From: JAVJSD01 sp040219575
Lineage (GTDB): Bacteria; Planctomycetota; Planctomycetia; Pirellulales; Pirellulaceae
Direction: 5' to 3'
Assembly: GCA_040219575.1 (NCBI GenBank)
Contig: JAVJSD010000064.1
Span: 124,001 to 188,000, forward strand
DNA: 64,000 nucleotides
The notes under the pieces are model-generated. The model was not told the DNA's origin, searched no databases, and was given only the letters and a program-made list of their open reading frames with translations. This document shows positions 57,205 to 64,000 of the stretch, piece by piece (position 1 is the first letter of the stretch; each line of letters starts with the position of its first letter). The translations under genes were made by a program, and so were the position numbers.

Positions 57205-58617
57205 TTGAGTCCTGCTCCCCCACAAAGAATCGCGATCGTCGGCGGCGGCATCTCCGGCCTGGCGGCGGCGCATCGCGTCGTCGAACTGAAGCCGAAGGCG
57301 CAGGTCACGCTGCTGGAGGCCTCCGACCGCCTCGGCGGCGTGCTGCAGACCGAGCATCGCGACGGCTTCCTGGTGGAACGGGCCGCCGACATGTTCATCA
57401 CCCGCGATCCGTGGGCCGTCGACCTCTGCCGGCGGATCGGCTTCGACGATCAGTTGATCGGCACGCAGCCGGGCAAGCGGCAATCGTTCGTCGTGAACAA
57501 GGGGAAGCTCGTGCCGATCCCCGAGGGATTCACGCTGATGAGCCCGGCCCGCATCTGGCCGGTGCTCACCACGCCGCTATTCAGCCCGGCCGGCAAGCTG
57601 CGGATGGCGTGGGAGTACTTCACGCCCGCCAAGAACAACGGCGAGGACGAAAGCCTGGCGTCGTTCGCGCAGCGGCGATTTGGGCGGGAAGCCTATCAGC
57701 GACTCGTGCAGCCGTTGATCGGCGGCATCTACACCGCCGATCCCGAGAAGCTGAGCATGGCCGCCACCATGAAGCAGTTCGTGGAGATGGAGCGCGAGCA
57801 CGGCAGCCTGATCCGCGGCATGCGGAAGAAGTCGGGCCAACGCAAGGAAGAGGGTCGGGAAAGCGGCGCGCGTTACGGACTGTTCGTCGCCCCGCGCGAC
57901 GGCATGAGCAGCCTGGTCGAGGCGATCGCCGCTCGGCTGCCAGAGGGAAGCGTGCAGTTGAACCGCCGCGTGCAGCGACTCGCACGGTCGGGCGACGGCT
58001 GGGAGTTGTCGATCGCGGGAGACGAGTCACCCCAATCCTTCGACGCGGTCATCCTCGCCACGCGGGCGCCGTTCGCGGCGGAGTTGCTAAGGGAAGTCGA
58101 TGGCGAATTGGCTGACGACCTTACACGAATTCCGCACGCCGGCGCGGCGATCGTCGTGGGGGCGTATCGCCGCGAACAGATCGCGCATCCGCTCGACGGC
58201 TTCGGGTTCGTCGTGCCGATGGTCGAACAGCGCCGCATCCTGGCGTGCAGCTTCACCAGCAACAAGTTCGCCGGCCGCGCACCGGAGGGCTGTGTGCTGC
58301 TGCGAACGTTCGTCGGCGGCGCCTGCCAGGCGGAATTGATGCAGCAGGACGACGACGCCATCCGCCGCCTCGTCGCCGAGGAGCTGAACGAACTCATCGG
58401 CCTCTCCGGCGAACCGCTGTTCAGCGAAGTCGTCCGCTGGAGCGGCGCCATGCCGCAATACCACGTCGGCCATCTCGATCTCGTCGCGCGCATCGAATCC
58501 CGCGCGAAGGAGCTACCCAACCTCGAACTCGCCGGCAACGCCTATCACGGGGTGGGCATTCCGTTCTGCGTGCACAGCGGAGAAGCGGCGGCCGCGGCCG
58601 TTTTGCGCACAACCTGA
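57205..58617 (+). CDS. hemY: Protoporphyrinogen/coproporphyrinogen oxidase (HemY type)
   Basis: 470 residues from a TTG at 57205, the only sensible start before the FAD motif; AAGGCGG lies 9 bases upstream. FAD-binding IAIVGGGISGLAAAHRV starts almost at once, then LLEASDRLGGVLQT and AADMFITRDPWAVDLC. Later: LVQPLIGGIYTADPEKLSM, a HemY hallmark, and YHVGHLDLV...LAGNAYHGVGIPFCV at the end. It oxidises the porphyrinogen to the porphyrin in haem synthesis, using oxygen; whether proto- or copro- is the substrate cannot be told here. It converges on cysS. Confidence 0.92.
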   Translation: MSPAPPQRIAIVGGGISGLAAAHRVVELKPKAQVTLLEASDRLGGVLQTEHRDGFLVERAADMFITRDPWAVDLCRRIGFDDQLIGTQPGKRQSFVVNKGKLVPIPEGFTLMSPARIWPVLTTPLFSPAGKLRMAWEYFTPAKNNGEDESLASFAQRRFGREAYQRLVQPLIGGIYTADPEKLSMAATMKQFVEMEREHGSLIRGMRKKSGQRKEEGRESGARYGLFVAPRDGMSSLVEAIAARLPEGSVQLNRRVQRLARSGDGWELSIAGDESPQSFDAVILATRAPFAAELLREVDGELADDLTRIPHAGAAIVVGAYRREQIAHPLDGFGFVVPMVEQRRILACSFTSNKFAGRAPEGCVLLRTFVGGACQAELMQQDDDAIRRLVAEELNELIGLSGEPLFSEVVRWSGAMPQYHVGHLDLVARIESRAKELPNLELAGNAYHGVGIPFCVHSGEAAAAAVLRTT

Positions 58618-58630
58618 ATCGCCAATCCCC

Positions 58631-58698
58631 CCCAAGCCGACGGCTTCGCCGTCGTGGTCTTCCGCGTCACTCCAGCGACGGCGAAGCCGTCGGCTTGG
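58631..58698. repeat. Inverted repeat of CGACGGC hairpins between convergent genes
   Basis: 58631-58654 and 58676-58698 are reverse complements except for the ends. Each is a hairpin by itself. It lies tail-to-tail between hemY and cysS. Confidence 0.9.
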
Positions 58699-58712
58699 AT
58701 GGGTGTTCTGCG

Positions 58713-60269
58713 CTACTCCACGCGCCACAACGTCCCTTCCTTGCGGTCCTCGAGCGTGATGCCGATCTCCGTCAGGCCGTTGCGGATGCGGTCGGCCGTG
58801 GCGAAGTCCTTGTTCTGACGGGCTTCGGCGCGCAGGCTGATCATCAGCTCCATCAGCTTGCCGACCAGCGCGTCGTCGCCGCCGCTCTTGGCGGGCGGCT
58901 CGCGGAAGATGCCCAGCAGCGCCGTCAGTTCGCGAAGCGCCGCCACGCCGCGCTTTAGCGACTCGACCTGCGCCGCATCGCGCGACGACTCTTCCAGCTT
59001 GTGCTGGTCGATGTGCTTATTCAACGCCCGCAGCAGTTCGAACAGTTCACTGACCGCCGCGCCGGTGTTGAAGTCGTCGTCCATCTTGGCCAGGAAACCG
59101 GACCGGCGGGCGTGCACTTCCCGCAGCAGCGGGTTGTCGCCGGGGTCGAACTCGCCGTCGGTTCGACGCGCGGCCTGCTTCAATTCGTAGAAGCTCTCGC
59201 CGCTGACACGCTCATAGCGCTCGAAGAATCGCTCAAACGACTTGGCGCTGTCCGCCGCCTCCTGCACACGCTCGTTGCTGAGATAGAACGGGCTGCGGTA
59301 ATGCGTTGCAAGGAGGTAGAACCGGACGATGCTCGCATCCACTCCCAACTTCTCGAGTAGGTCGCGGAAGGATTCGGCCTTTTTGCTCTTGCTCGTTTTG
59401 CCTTCGATCTGTGCCTGGAGGTCAATTTCCGGTTCGACTTCGCGTTCACGCGTCTGGCGGCCGCCGACCTTACCGGTCTGCTCGGCCGACTGCATCAGCC
59501 CATTGTGCAGCCAGTATTTCACCATCGGTTTGCCGTGGCAGCATTCGCTCTGGGCGATTTCGTTTTCGTGATGGGGAAACATCAGGTCGAGGCCGCCGCC
59601 ATGGATGTCGAACGTCTCGCCCAGGATCTGCCGGCTCATCGCCGAGCACTCGATGTGCCAGCCCGGCCGGCCTTTGCCCCAGGGGCTGTCCCACGACGGT
59701 TCGCCCGGCTTGGCCGATTTCCACAAGGCGAAGTCACCCGGCGAACGCTTCCGCGCCGCCGCCTCGCCCCCTTCTCCCTGTTGTTCGTCGGGCGAGCGGT
59801 TGCTGAGCTTGCCGTACTCGCGGTCCTTCGCCACATCGAAGAACACGTCGCCGTCGGCGGCGTAGGCGAAATCCTTGGTGATCAGGTCGGCGATGAACTG
59901 AATGATCTCGTCCATGCAATCGGTCGCCTTGGGCATCTTGTCGATCTGGTCGACGCCCAACAGCGACAGGTTGTGCAAATAGTCGGCCGTCATCTCCTCG
60001 GCCACCTGCGCCATGCTGATGCCGCGCTTGCTCGCCTCCGCGATCAGCTTGTCGTCGACATCGGTGATGTTCACCACCCAGGTCACCTCGTAGCCGTTGT
60101 AGACCAGGTACCGCTTGATGGCGTCGAAGATCACCGGGCCCACCATGTGGCCGATGTGGCTCGGCTTGTAGACCGTCGGCCCGCAGAGGTAGATGCCCAC
60201 CTTGCCGGGCGTGACGGGCTCGAAGGTTTCCTTCTTCTTGCTGAGCGTGTTGTAAACGCGAATCGACAT
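58713..60269 (-). CDS. cysS: Cysteinyl-tRNA synthetase
   Basis: 518 residues from the ATG at 60269. The frame runs 17 codons further to 60320, but the family starts at MSIRVYNTLSKKKE. Zinc-site Cys and HIGH: YLCGPTVYKPSHIGHM. Further zinc residues in HIECSAMSRQILGETFDIHGG...FPHHENEIAQSE. The KMSKS loop is KTSKSK. A C-terminal anticodon-binding part follows. It charges tRNA-Cys. ispF lies upstream on the same strand, with a repeat-filled gap of ~260 bp. Confidence 0.96.
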   Translation of the reverse strand: MSIRVYNTLSKKKETFEPVTPGKVGIYLCGPTVYKPSHIGHMVGPVIFDAIKRYLVYNGYEVTWVVNITDVDDKLIAEASKRGISMAQVAEEMTADYLHNLSLLGVDQIDKMPKATDCMDEIIQFIADLITKDFAYAADGDVFFDVAKDREYGKLSNRSPDEQQGEGGEAAARKRSPGDFALWKSAKPGEPSWDSPWGKGRPGWHIECSAMSRQILGETFDIHGGGLDLMFPHHENEIAQSECCHGKPMVKYWLHNGLMQSAEQTGKVGGRQTREREVEPEIDLQAQIEGKTSKSKKAESFRDLLEKLGVDASIVRFYLLATHYRSPFYLSNERVQEAADSAKSFERFFERYERVSGESFYELKQAARRTDGEFDPGDNPLLREVHARRSGFLAKMDDDFNTGAAVSELFELLRALNKHIDQHKLEESSRDAAQVESLKRGVAALRELTALLGIFREPPAKSGGDDALVGKLMELMISLRAEARQNKDFATADRIRNGLTEIGITLEDRKEGTLWRVE

Positions 60270-60342
60270 GGGAGTGGTCGGTGTGTTGGTGGTTGGTTGC
60301 AGTTGCGTGGCGGTTGGCATTTTCTCAGTCCGTTGAGTTCTT

Positions 60343-60533
60343 GATTGCAGATTTCAGATTTCAGATTGCAGATCGCAGATCGCAGATTGGAAAGCAGGCA
60401 GGCGAACCGCTGATGAACGCTAACAAGACGCTAATGAAGCAGATTTGAGGTCATTAGCGTTCCATTAGCGTTCATCAGCGGTTCCTCTTCCTCTGCAATC
60501 TGAAATCTGCAATCTGCAATCTGCAATCTGAAA
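60343..60533. repeat. Composite inverted repeat between ispF and cysS
   Basis: The outer arms are arrays of ATTTCAG/ATTGCAG words (60343-60389) and their reverse complements (60494-60533). The inner arms are GAACCGCTGATGAACGCTAA (60403-60422) and its perfect 20-nt reverse complement (60465-60484). The array begins directly at the ispF stop codon. Confidence 0.92.
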
Positions 60534-61019
60534 TCAATTCCTTCGTTCCAGTAATGCGACGCACTGTGTCTGCACCGCCTCCTCCCGGCCGACGGGTCCG
60601 ACCTGTTCGCCGGTTTTGGCTTTCAGGCCGATCTGGTCGATGTCGAGCGAGAGGATCTCGGCCAGGCGGCGGCGGATGGCCTCTTTGTGGGGGCTGATCT
60701 TCGGTCGTTGGACATGCACGATGCAGTCCAGGTTCGTGATTTGCCAGCCGGCCTCGGCGACGCGGCGGTGCGCCTCGCGGAGCATCTCGGCCGAGTCGCG
60801 GCCGCGGTTGGCCGGGTCGTTGTCGGGGAACAGTTCGCCGATGTCGCCCAGGGCCGCCGCGCCGAGCAGGGCGTCGGTCACCGCGTGCAACAGCGCGTCG
60901 GCGTCGCTGTGGCCGACCGCGTGGTGATCGTGCGGGATTTCGATTCCGCCAAGCACCAACGGCCCGCCGCCGGCGAGGCGATGGGTGTCGTGACCGATTC
61001 CAACCCGAAAGGCGGCCGT
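60534..61019 (-). CDS. ispF: 2-C-methyl-D-erythritol 2,4-cyclodiphosphate synthase, probable ACG start
   Basis: 161 residues if it starts at the ACG 61019, the normal IspF length. The metal-binding GIGHDTHRL and GHSDADALLHAVTDALLGA motifs are intact, as are DIGELFPD, RGRDSAEML and LKAKTGEQVGPVGREEAV. It makes the cyclic diphosphate intermediate of the MEP isoprenoid pathway. No ATG, GTG or TTG exists in this frame between the upstream stop and GIGHD. GAGGAG (61027-61032) lies exactly 7 bases before the in-frame ACG, and a good promoter is upstream, so the gene looks alive with an unusual start. A sequence error (ATG read as ACG) is the main alternative. Confidence 0.88.
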   Translation of the reverse strand, partial: TAAFRVGIGHDTHRLAGGGPLVLGGIEIPHDHHAVGHSDADALLHAVTDALLGAAALGDIGELFPDNDPANRGRDSAEMLREAHRRVAEAGWQITNLDCIVHVQRPKISPHKEAIRRRLAEILSLDIDQIGLKAKTGEQVGPVGREEAVQTQCVALLERRN

Positions 61020-61105
61020 GGCTGGGCTCCTCGTGGTCTGCGTGAGCCGTGCGATTGCGCAAACGCCGCCGCCGCTAGCACTTCCAGCTTGCGGCGGAGC
61101 GAGGG

Positions 61106-61134
61106 ATTATAGCGAACCCGGGAAAGGGGGACAA
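61106..61134 (-). promoter_or_regulatory. Sigma-70 type promoter of ispF
   Basis: On the minus strand: TTGTCC (61134-61129), a 17-bp spacer and a perfect TATAAT (61111-61106). Transcription would start near 61099, ~80 bases before the ispF start. Confidence 0.7.
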
Positions 61135-61163
61135 CGCGAAGCCGCACGGAACGTACGACCGCT

Positions 61164-61185
61164 CGACGGACAAGAATGTCCGTCG
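61164..61185. repeat. CGACGGACA-AGAA-TGTCCGTCG hairpin
   Basis: A 9-bp stem just downstream of the small gene's stop and upstream of the ispF promoter, placed to separate the two transcripts. Confidence 0.85.
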
Positions 61186-61192
61186 CACGCTT

Positions 61193-61462
61193 CTACGCCA
61201 ACCGTTCCGGCTGTCCCAGCAACTCGCCGTCCTTGGCCCGAATGCCCGCCTTGCGCAGACGCCGCTCGTTCTCTTCGATGCTGACTTCCGACAGGGCGCG
61301 GACATGCTCTTCGTTGGTGGCGGGCCTCGGCGTCATTTCCAGGTATAGATCGGCGGGCACGAAATAGCCGACGGTCTGCCCCTGCTCGTCGCAGACCTCC
61401 AGATGCTGCCGATCGCGGATCAACGCGCGAATCACGTCCGACTCGAACTGAACCTTGCGCAC
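61193..61462 (-). CDS. Small antitoxin-like protein of unknown function
   Basis: 89 residues from a GTG at 61462 with GAGG 7 bases upstream. The N-terminal part (VIRALIRDRQHLEVCDEQGQTVGYF) looks like the beta-rich start of Phd/YefM-type or similar DNA-binding antitoxins, and the C-terminal part is helical and charged (SIEENERRLRKAGIRAKDGE). No toxin gene lies beside it, so the name is only a resemblance. Confidence 0.65.
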   Translation of the reverse strand: MRKVQFESDVIRALIRDRQHLEVCDEQGQTVGYFVPADLYLEMTPRPATNEEHVRALSEVSIEENERRLRKAGIRAKDGELLGQPERLA

Positions 61463-61587
61463 GGGTTTGCCTCGTCTCGATCTTCGGGGGAAAAGTCCGC
61501 AGTGGACATTATAGTTCCGCCCGGGGAAAATGCTTGAATTCGAATCCCCCGCGAATCTTTTCCGAACGTGGCGTCCGAGGCAAGTCC

Positions 61588-63414
61588 ATGATTCTTCGCA
61601 TTTCGGTATTCCTGGCGACCGCGCTGCTGGCGCTCGCTCCCCTCCAACGGGCGACCGCGCAGCGGCCGCAACTGTTGGGCGTCGAGCAGATCGTGGCCCA
61701 TCGCGGGGCGAGCGTCGAGCGGCCGGAATGCACGCTGGCGGCGGTCCTGCGGGCGATCGAAACCGGCGCCACCGCCGTGGAGGTCGACGTCCGAACGACC
61801 AAGGACGGGGCGCTAGTCATCCTGCACGACGCTGCCTTGGATCGAACGACCAATGGCGAAGGCGCTATCGGCGAAATCACCTTCGACGAGTTGCGCAAGC
61901 TCGACGCCGGTAGTTGGTTCGACGAGAAGTACGCCCAGGAGCGCGTGCCGACCTTGGCCGAAGTGTTGCGGGCCTGCAAGGGACGCATCGATGTCCTGCT
62001 CGATCTGAAGGAGCAAGGCGACGTGTACAACGCGGCCGTCGTCGCCGAAGTGATCAGGCACGGCGATCCGCGGGGCATTGCCGTGGGCGTGCGCAGCGTC
62101 GAGCAAGCCCGGGAGTTTCGTCGGCGACTGCCGCAATCACGGCAACTCGGCCTGATCGGATCGCCACAGGAGATCGAGGCCTACGCCGAAGCGGGCGTCG
62201 AGACGATTCGCCTCTGGCCGAAGTGGCTGACCGACGAAGCGCTCATCCCCCGTGTGCGAAAGGCCGGCGCCAAGTTGCACCTGAACGGAACAAGCGGACT
62301 GCCTGATGAAGTCGAACCGCTCGTCGCCCATCGGCCCGAGTCGCTCTCCAGCGACGATCCCGCGCGGTTGATGCAAACGCTCGCCGAACTCCAGTCCGCC
62401 GAAGACGGCGAGCACGACGAGGTGCAAGTCATCTTTAGCGGCGTCACGCCCAACAAGCTCGCCTGCGACACCACGCTGCGCGAGATGCCCGACGGCTCCT
62501 GGGTGATGGTCATGCTGGGCGGCGGCGACCGCGAACCGCTGCCCGCCAATCGCATCTTCCTCACCCGCAGCACCGACCGGGGCAAGACATGGTCGGAGAT
62601 GGCGCCGATCGACTTCGGCGTCAAGGCGAAGGATCCCTCCGCCGCGCTGGTGCCGAGTGAGCTGACCGTACTCGACGGACGGTGCACCTTGTGGCTGGCG
62701 ACGCACGACGGCAAGTTCGGCGACTGGAAAACCTGGCGCACGACCAGCACCGACTCCTGCCGCACCTGGAGCCCGCTCGCGCCCGCCCCCGGCCGCATCG
62801 CCGATCGCACGTTCGTCCGCAACCATATCGTCACCCATGACGGCCGACTGGTGCTGCCGTTTCAGCATTACGAAAGTGGTCCCGGCCCGGTCAATCCGCG
62901 CAACGGCGTGATCCTCAGCGACGACGGCGGTAAGACGTGGAGCGTGCATGGCGACATTCGCCTCAGCCAGCGGGACGACTACCGAGGTTGGGCCGAGCCG
63001 AACATTGTCGAGTTGGAGGACGACCATCTGGCGATGATCCTTCGCGCCGACCGACTCGGCGGCGTGCTCTATCGGTCCGACTCCCACGACGGCGGCCGCA
63101 CCTGGAGCGAGGCGGCGCGGACCGACATCCCCAATCCCGGCTCGAAGGCCACGCTGTACGGCCTCGGCGGAAAAACCGTCGCCCTGCTGCACAATCCCAA
63201 TCCCAAGGCCCGCAACCCGCTGGCGCTGTGGATCAGTTTCGACGGCATGATGACCTGGCCCTATCGCCGCACGCTCGTCGATTGGCCCGGGCGGCTGAAC
63301 TACCCTGACGGCTACGTCACGCCCGACGGCGAGTACCTGAACTTCGCCTTCGACGACAACCGCCACCGGGCCGTCGTCGTGCGGGCCAAACTGCCGCCGA
63401 TGTCTAACGAATAG
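61588..63414 (+). CDS. Glycerophosphodiester phosphodiesterase-sialidase-like fusion, exported
   Basis: 608 residues from the ATG at 61588, which gives a signal peptide (LRISVFLATALLALAPLQ). Residues ~30-245 form a GDPD domain: VAHRGASVERPECT, AVEVDVRTTKDGALVILHD, and DVLLDLKEQG. From ~265 on is a sialidase-type six-bladed propeller with Asp boxes STDRGKTW, SDDGGKTW and SHDGGRTW and one degenerate STDSCRTW. GDPD cleaves glycerophosphodiesters; the propeller may bind or cut a sugar. The two-activity fusion is unusual. The PIG-L gene starts 11 bp after the stop, so they share a transcript. Confidence 0.88.
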   Translation: MILRISVFLATALLALAPLQRATAQRPQLLGVEQIVAHRGASVERPECTLAAVLRAIETGATAVEVDVRTTKDGALVILHDAALDRTTNGEGAIGEITFDELRKLDAGSWFDEKYAQERVPTLAEVLRACKGRIDVLLDLKEQGDVYNAAVVAEVIRHGDPRGIAVGVRSVEQAREFRRRLPQSRQLGLIGSPQEIEAYAEAGVETIRLWPKWLTDEALIPRVRKAGAKLHLNGTSGLPDEVEPLVAHRPESLSSDDPARLMQTLAELQSAEDGEHDEVQVIFSGVTPNKLACDTTLREMPDGSWVMVMLGGGDREPLPANRIFLTRSTDRGKTWSEMAPIDFGVKAKDPSAALVPSELTVLDGRCTLWLATHDGKFGDWKTWRTTSTDSCRTWSPLAPAPGRIADRTFVRNHIVTHDGRLVLPFQHYESGPGPVNPRNGVILSDDGGKTWSVHGDIRLSQRDDYRGWAEPNIVELEDDHLAMILRADRLGGVLYRSDSHDGGRTWSEAARTDIPNPGSKATLYGLGGKTVALLHNPNPKARNPLALWISFDGMMTWPYRRTLVDWPGRLNYPDGYVTPDGEYLNFAFDDNRHRAVVVRAKLPPMSNE

Positions 63415-63425
63415 GAAACACTGCA

Positions 63426-64000
63426 ATGGCGAAAACGATTCTCGGCGTCGGCGCCCATTACGACGACTGCGTGTTCGGCATTCCCGGCATTCTGCTGCAG
63501 GCGGTGCGGAAGAATCATCGCGTGGTGATCCTGTCGCTGATCGGCGATTACAGCAACTGGAAGCCTGCCCAGGGACGCGAGCGGGAGGTCGTCGACGGCA
63601 CGATCAAACTGGCCGCCGAGTACGGGGTCGAGATGCGGATGCTCGACTTCGCCGGCATGCAGTTCGATGTCAACGCGGAGACGAAGCGCAAGGTCGCCCA
63701 GGCCGTGGCGGAAATCGGCGCGGACATCGCCTTCCAGCTCTGGCCGCACGACAGCCACACCGACCACGAGGTCGCCTCGCGGCTGGCCAAAACCGCGCTG
63801 GCCCACGGCGATCGCTTGTTGCCGCCGGGCACGCCGTTCAAACGCCCCAGTCGCACGTACCTATTCGACAACGGACCACGCCATACGATCGACTTCGAGC
63901 CGGACACGTTCGTCGACGTCAGCGACGATTGGCCGCGTGCCATCGAGTGGCTGGGGCGATTGATGGCGCTGGTGCGCGACGAGAAGTACGATCCCACGTC
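63426..64000 (+). CDS. PIG-L family deacetylase, 5' part (runs off the window)
   Basis: At least 191 residues, cut by the window end. The N-terminus GVGAHYDDCVFGIPG corresponds to the AHPDD metal motif of the PIG-L/LmbE family, and HDSHTDHEVAS supplies the second zinc motif (HxDH). No signal peptide is seen. These zinc enzymes remove acetyl groups from N-acetylglucosamine-type sugars or antibiotic precursors. AGGAA lies 9 bases before the ATG. Its linkage to the GDPD-sialidase gene suggests a shared glycan or lipid-glycan substrate. Confidence 0.88.
   Translation, partial: MAKTILGVGAHYDDCVFGIPGILLQAVRKNHRVVILSLIGDYSNWKPAQGREREVVDGTIKLAAEYGVEMRMLDFAGMQFDVNAETKRKVAQAVAEIGADIAFQLWPHDSHTDHEVASRLAKTALAHGDRLLPPGTPFKRPSRTYLFDNGPRHTIDFEPDTFVDVSDDWPRAIEWLGRLMALVRDEKYDPT

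Noticed and set aside
60475..61062. Alternative 195-codon frame over ispF
   Set aside because: Its translation is Arg/Pro-rich, while the IspF frame keeps every metal-site motif.
61525..61550. tRNA-like TTCGAATCCC word
   Set aside because: The flanking bases do not pair as a T-arm and there is no acceptor or anticodon stem.

Overview
The window looks like a planctomycete chromosome segment, most likely Pirellulales-like. It is high in GC. It carries gene families that are typical of, or largely confined to, that phylum: two DUF1592/DUF1552 cytochrome-type pairs, a Tat-exported DUF1501 protein, two formylglycine sulfatases, PQQ-type beta-propeller proteins, a large receptor-like Ser/Thr kinase translationally coupled to a sigma factor, and a protein starting with the planctomycete FDPYYKWLGI motif. 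Species-level placement is not possible from the sequence alone. I see no phage, insertion sequence, CRISPR array, tRNA or rRNA.

Layout. 1-14.3 kb: the 3' part of a DUF1592 gene with its DUF1552 partner, a Uma2 nuclease-like gene, a GxDLY/SGNH esterase, a kinase + sigma factor operon, an S9 peptidase, and a second complete DUF1592/DUF1552 pair. 14.7-22.7 kb: rsmE, a sodium symporter with a DUF997-like small partner, a sulfatase and a large exported FAD oxidoreductase. 22.9-34.4 kb: PQQ propeller, SYLF protein, SWIM/SNF2 helicase, MMPL/RND exporter, Ca/Na exchanger, a thioredoxin-like secreted protein and a small Cys-rich protein. 34.6-43.7 kb: DUF1501, PilT-type ATPase, second sulfatase, a PQQ propeller with EF-hands, a HEAT-repeat protein and a GYF_2 membrane protein. 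43.8-53.7 kb: orphan OppF-type ATPase, C45 hydrolase, ThiD2-ThiE fusion, a broken HNH nuclease with a small partner, a TPR-like membrane protein, clpC and an outer-membrane-type barrel. 53.7-64 kb: VWA protein + sigma factor, hemY, cysS, ispF, a small antitoxin-like gene, a GDPD-sialidase fusion and the start of a PIG-L deacetylase.

How the genes fit together. Much of the window serves breakdown and sensing of complex (often sulfated) polymers at the cell surface: sulfatases, esterase, sialidase-like domain, exported oxidoreductases, DUF1592/1552 proteins and sodium-coupled uptake. Interspersed are housekeeping genes (rsmE, clpC, thiE, hemY, cysS, ispF) and two sigma-factor signalling units.

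The most striking non-coding property is that almost every gene 3' end, and almost every tail-to-tail junction, carries an inverted-repeat element from one of about ten short sequence families. Only one classic stem-plus-T-run terminator is visible (after clpC). A separate ~120-bp repeat recurs next to the PQQ and SYLF genes. Other notable points are an apparent ACG start codon for ispF behind a good promoter and Shine-Dalgarno, a single in-frame stop that breaks an HNH nuclease, and several unusual domain fusions. All assignments come from reading motifs by eye; no database search was run.
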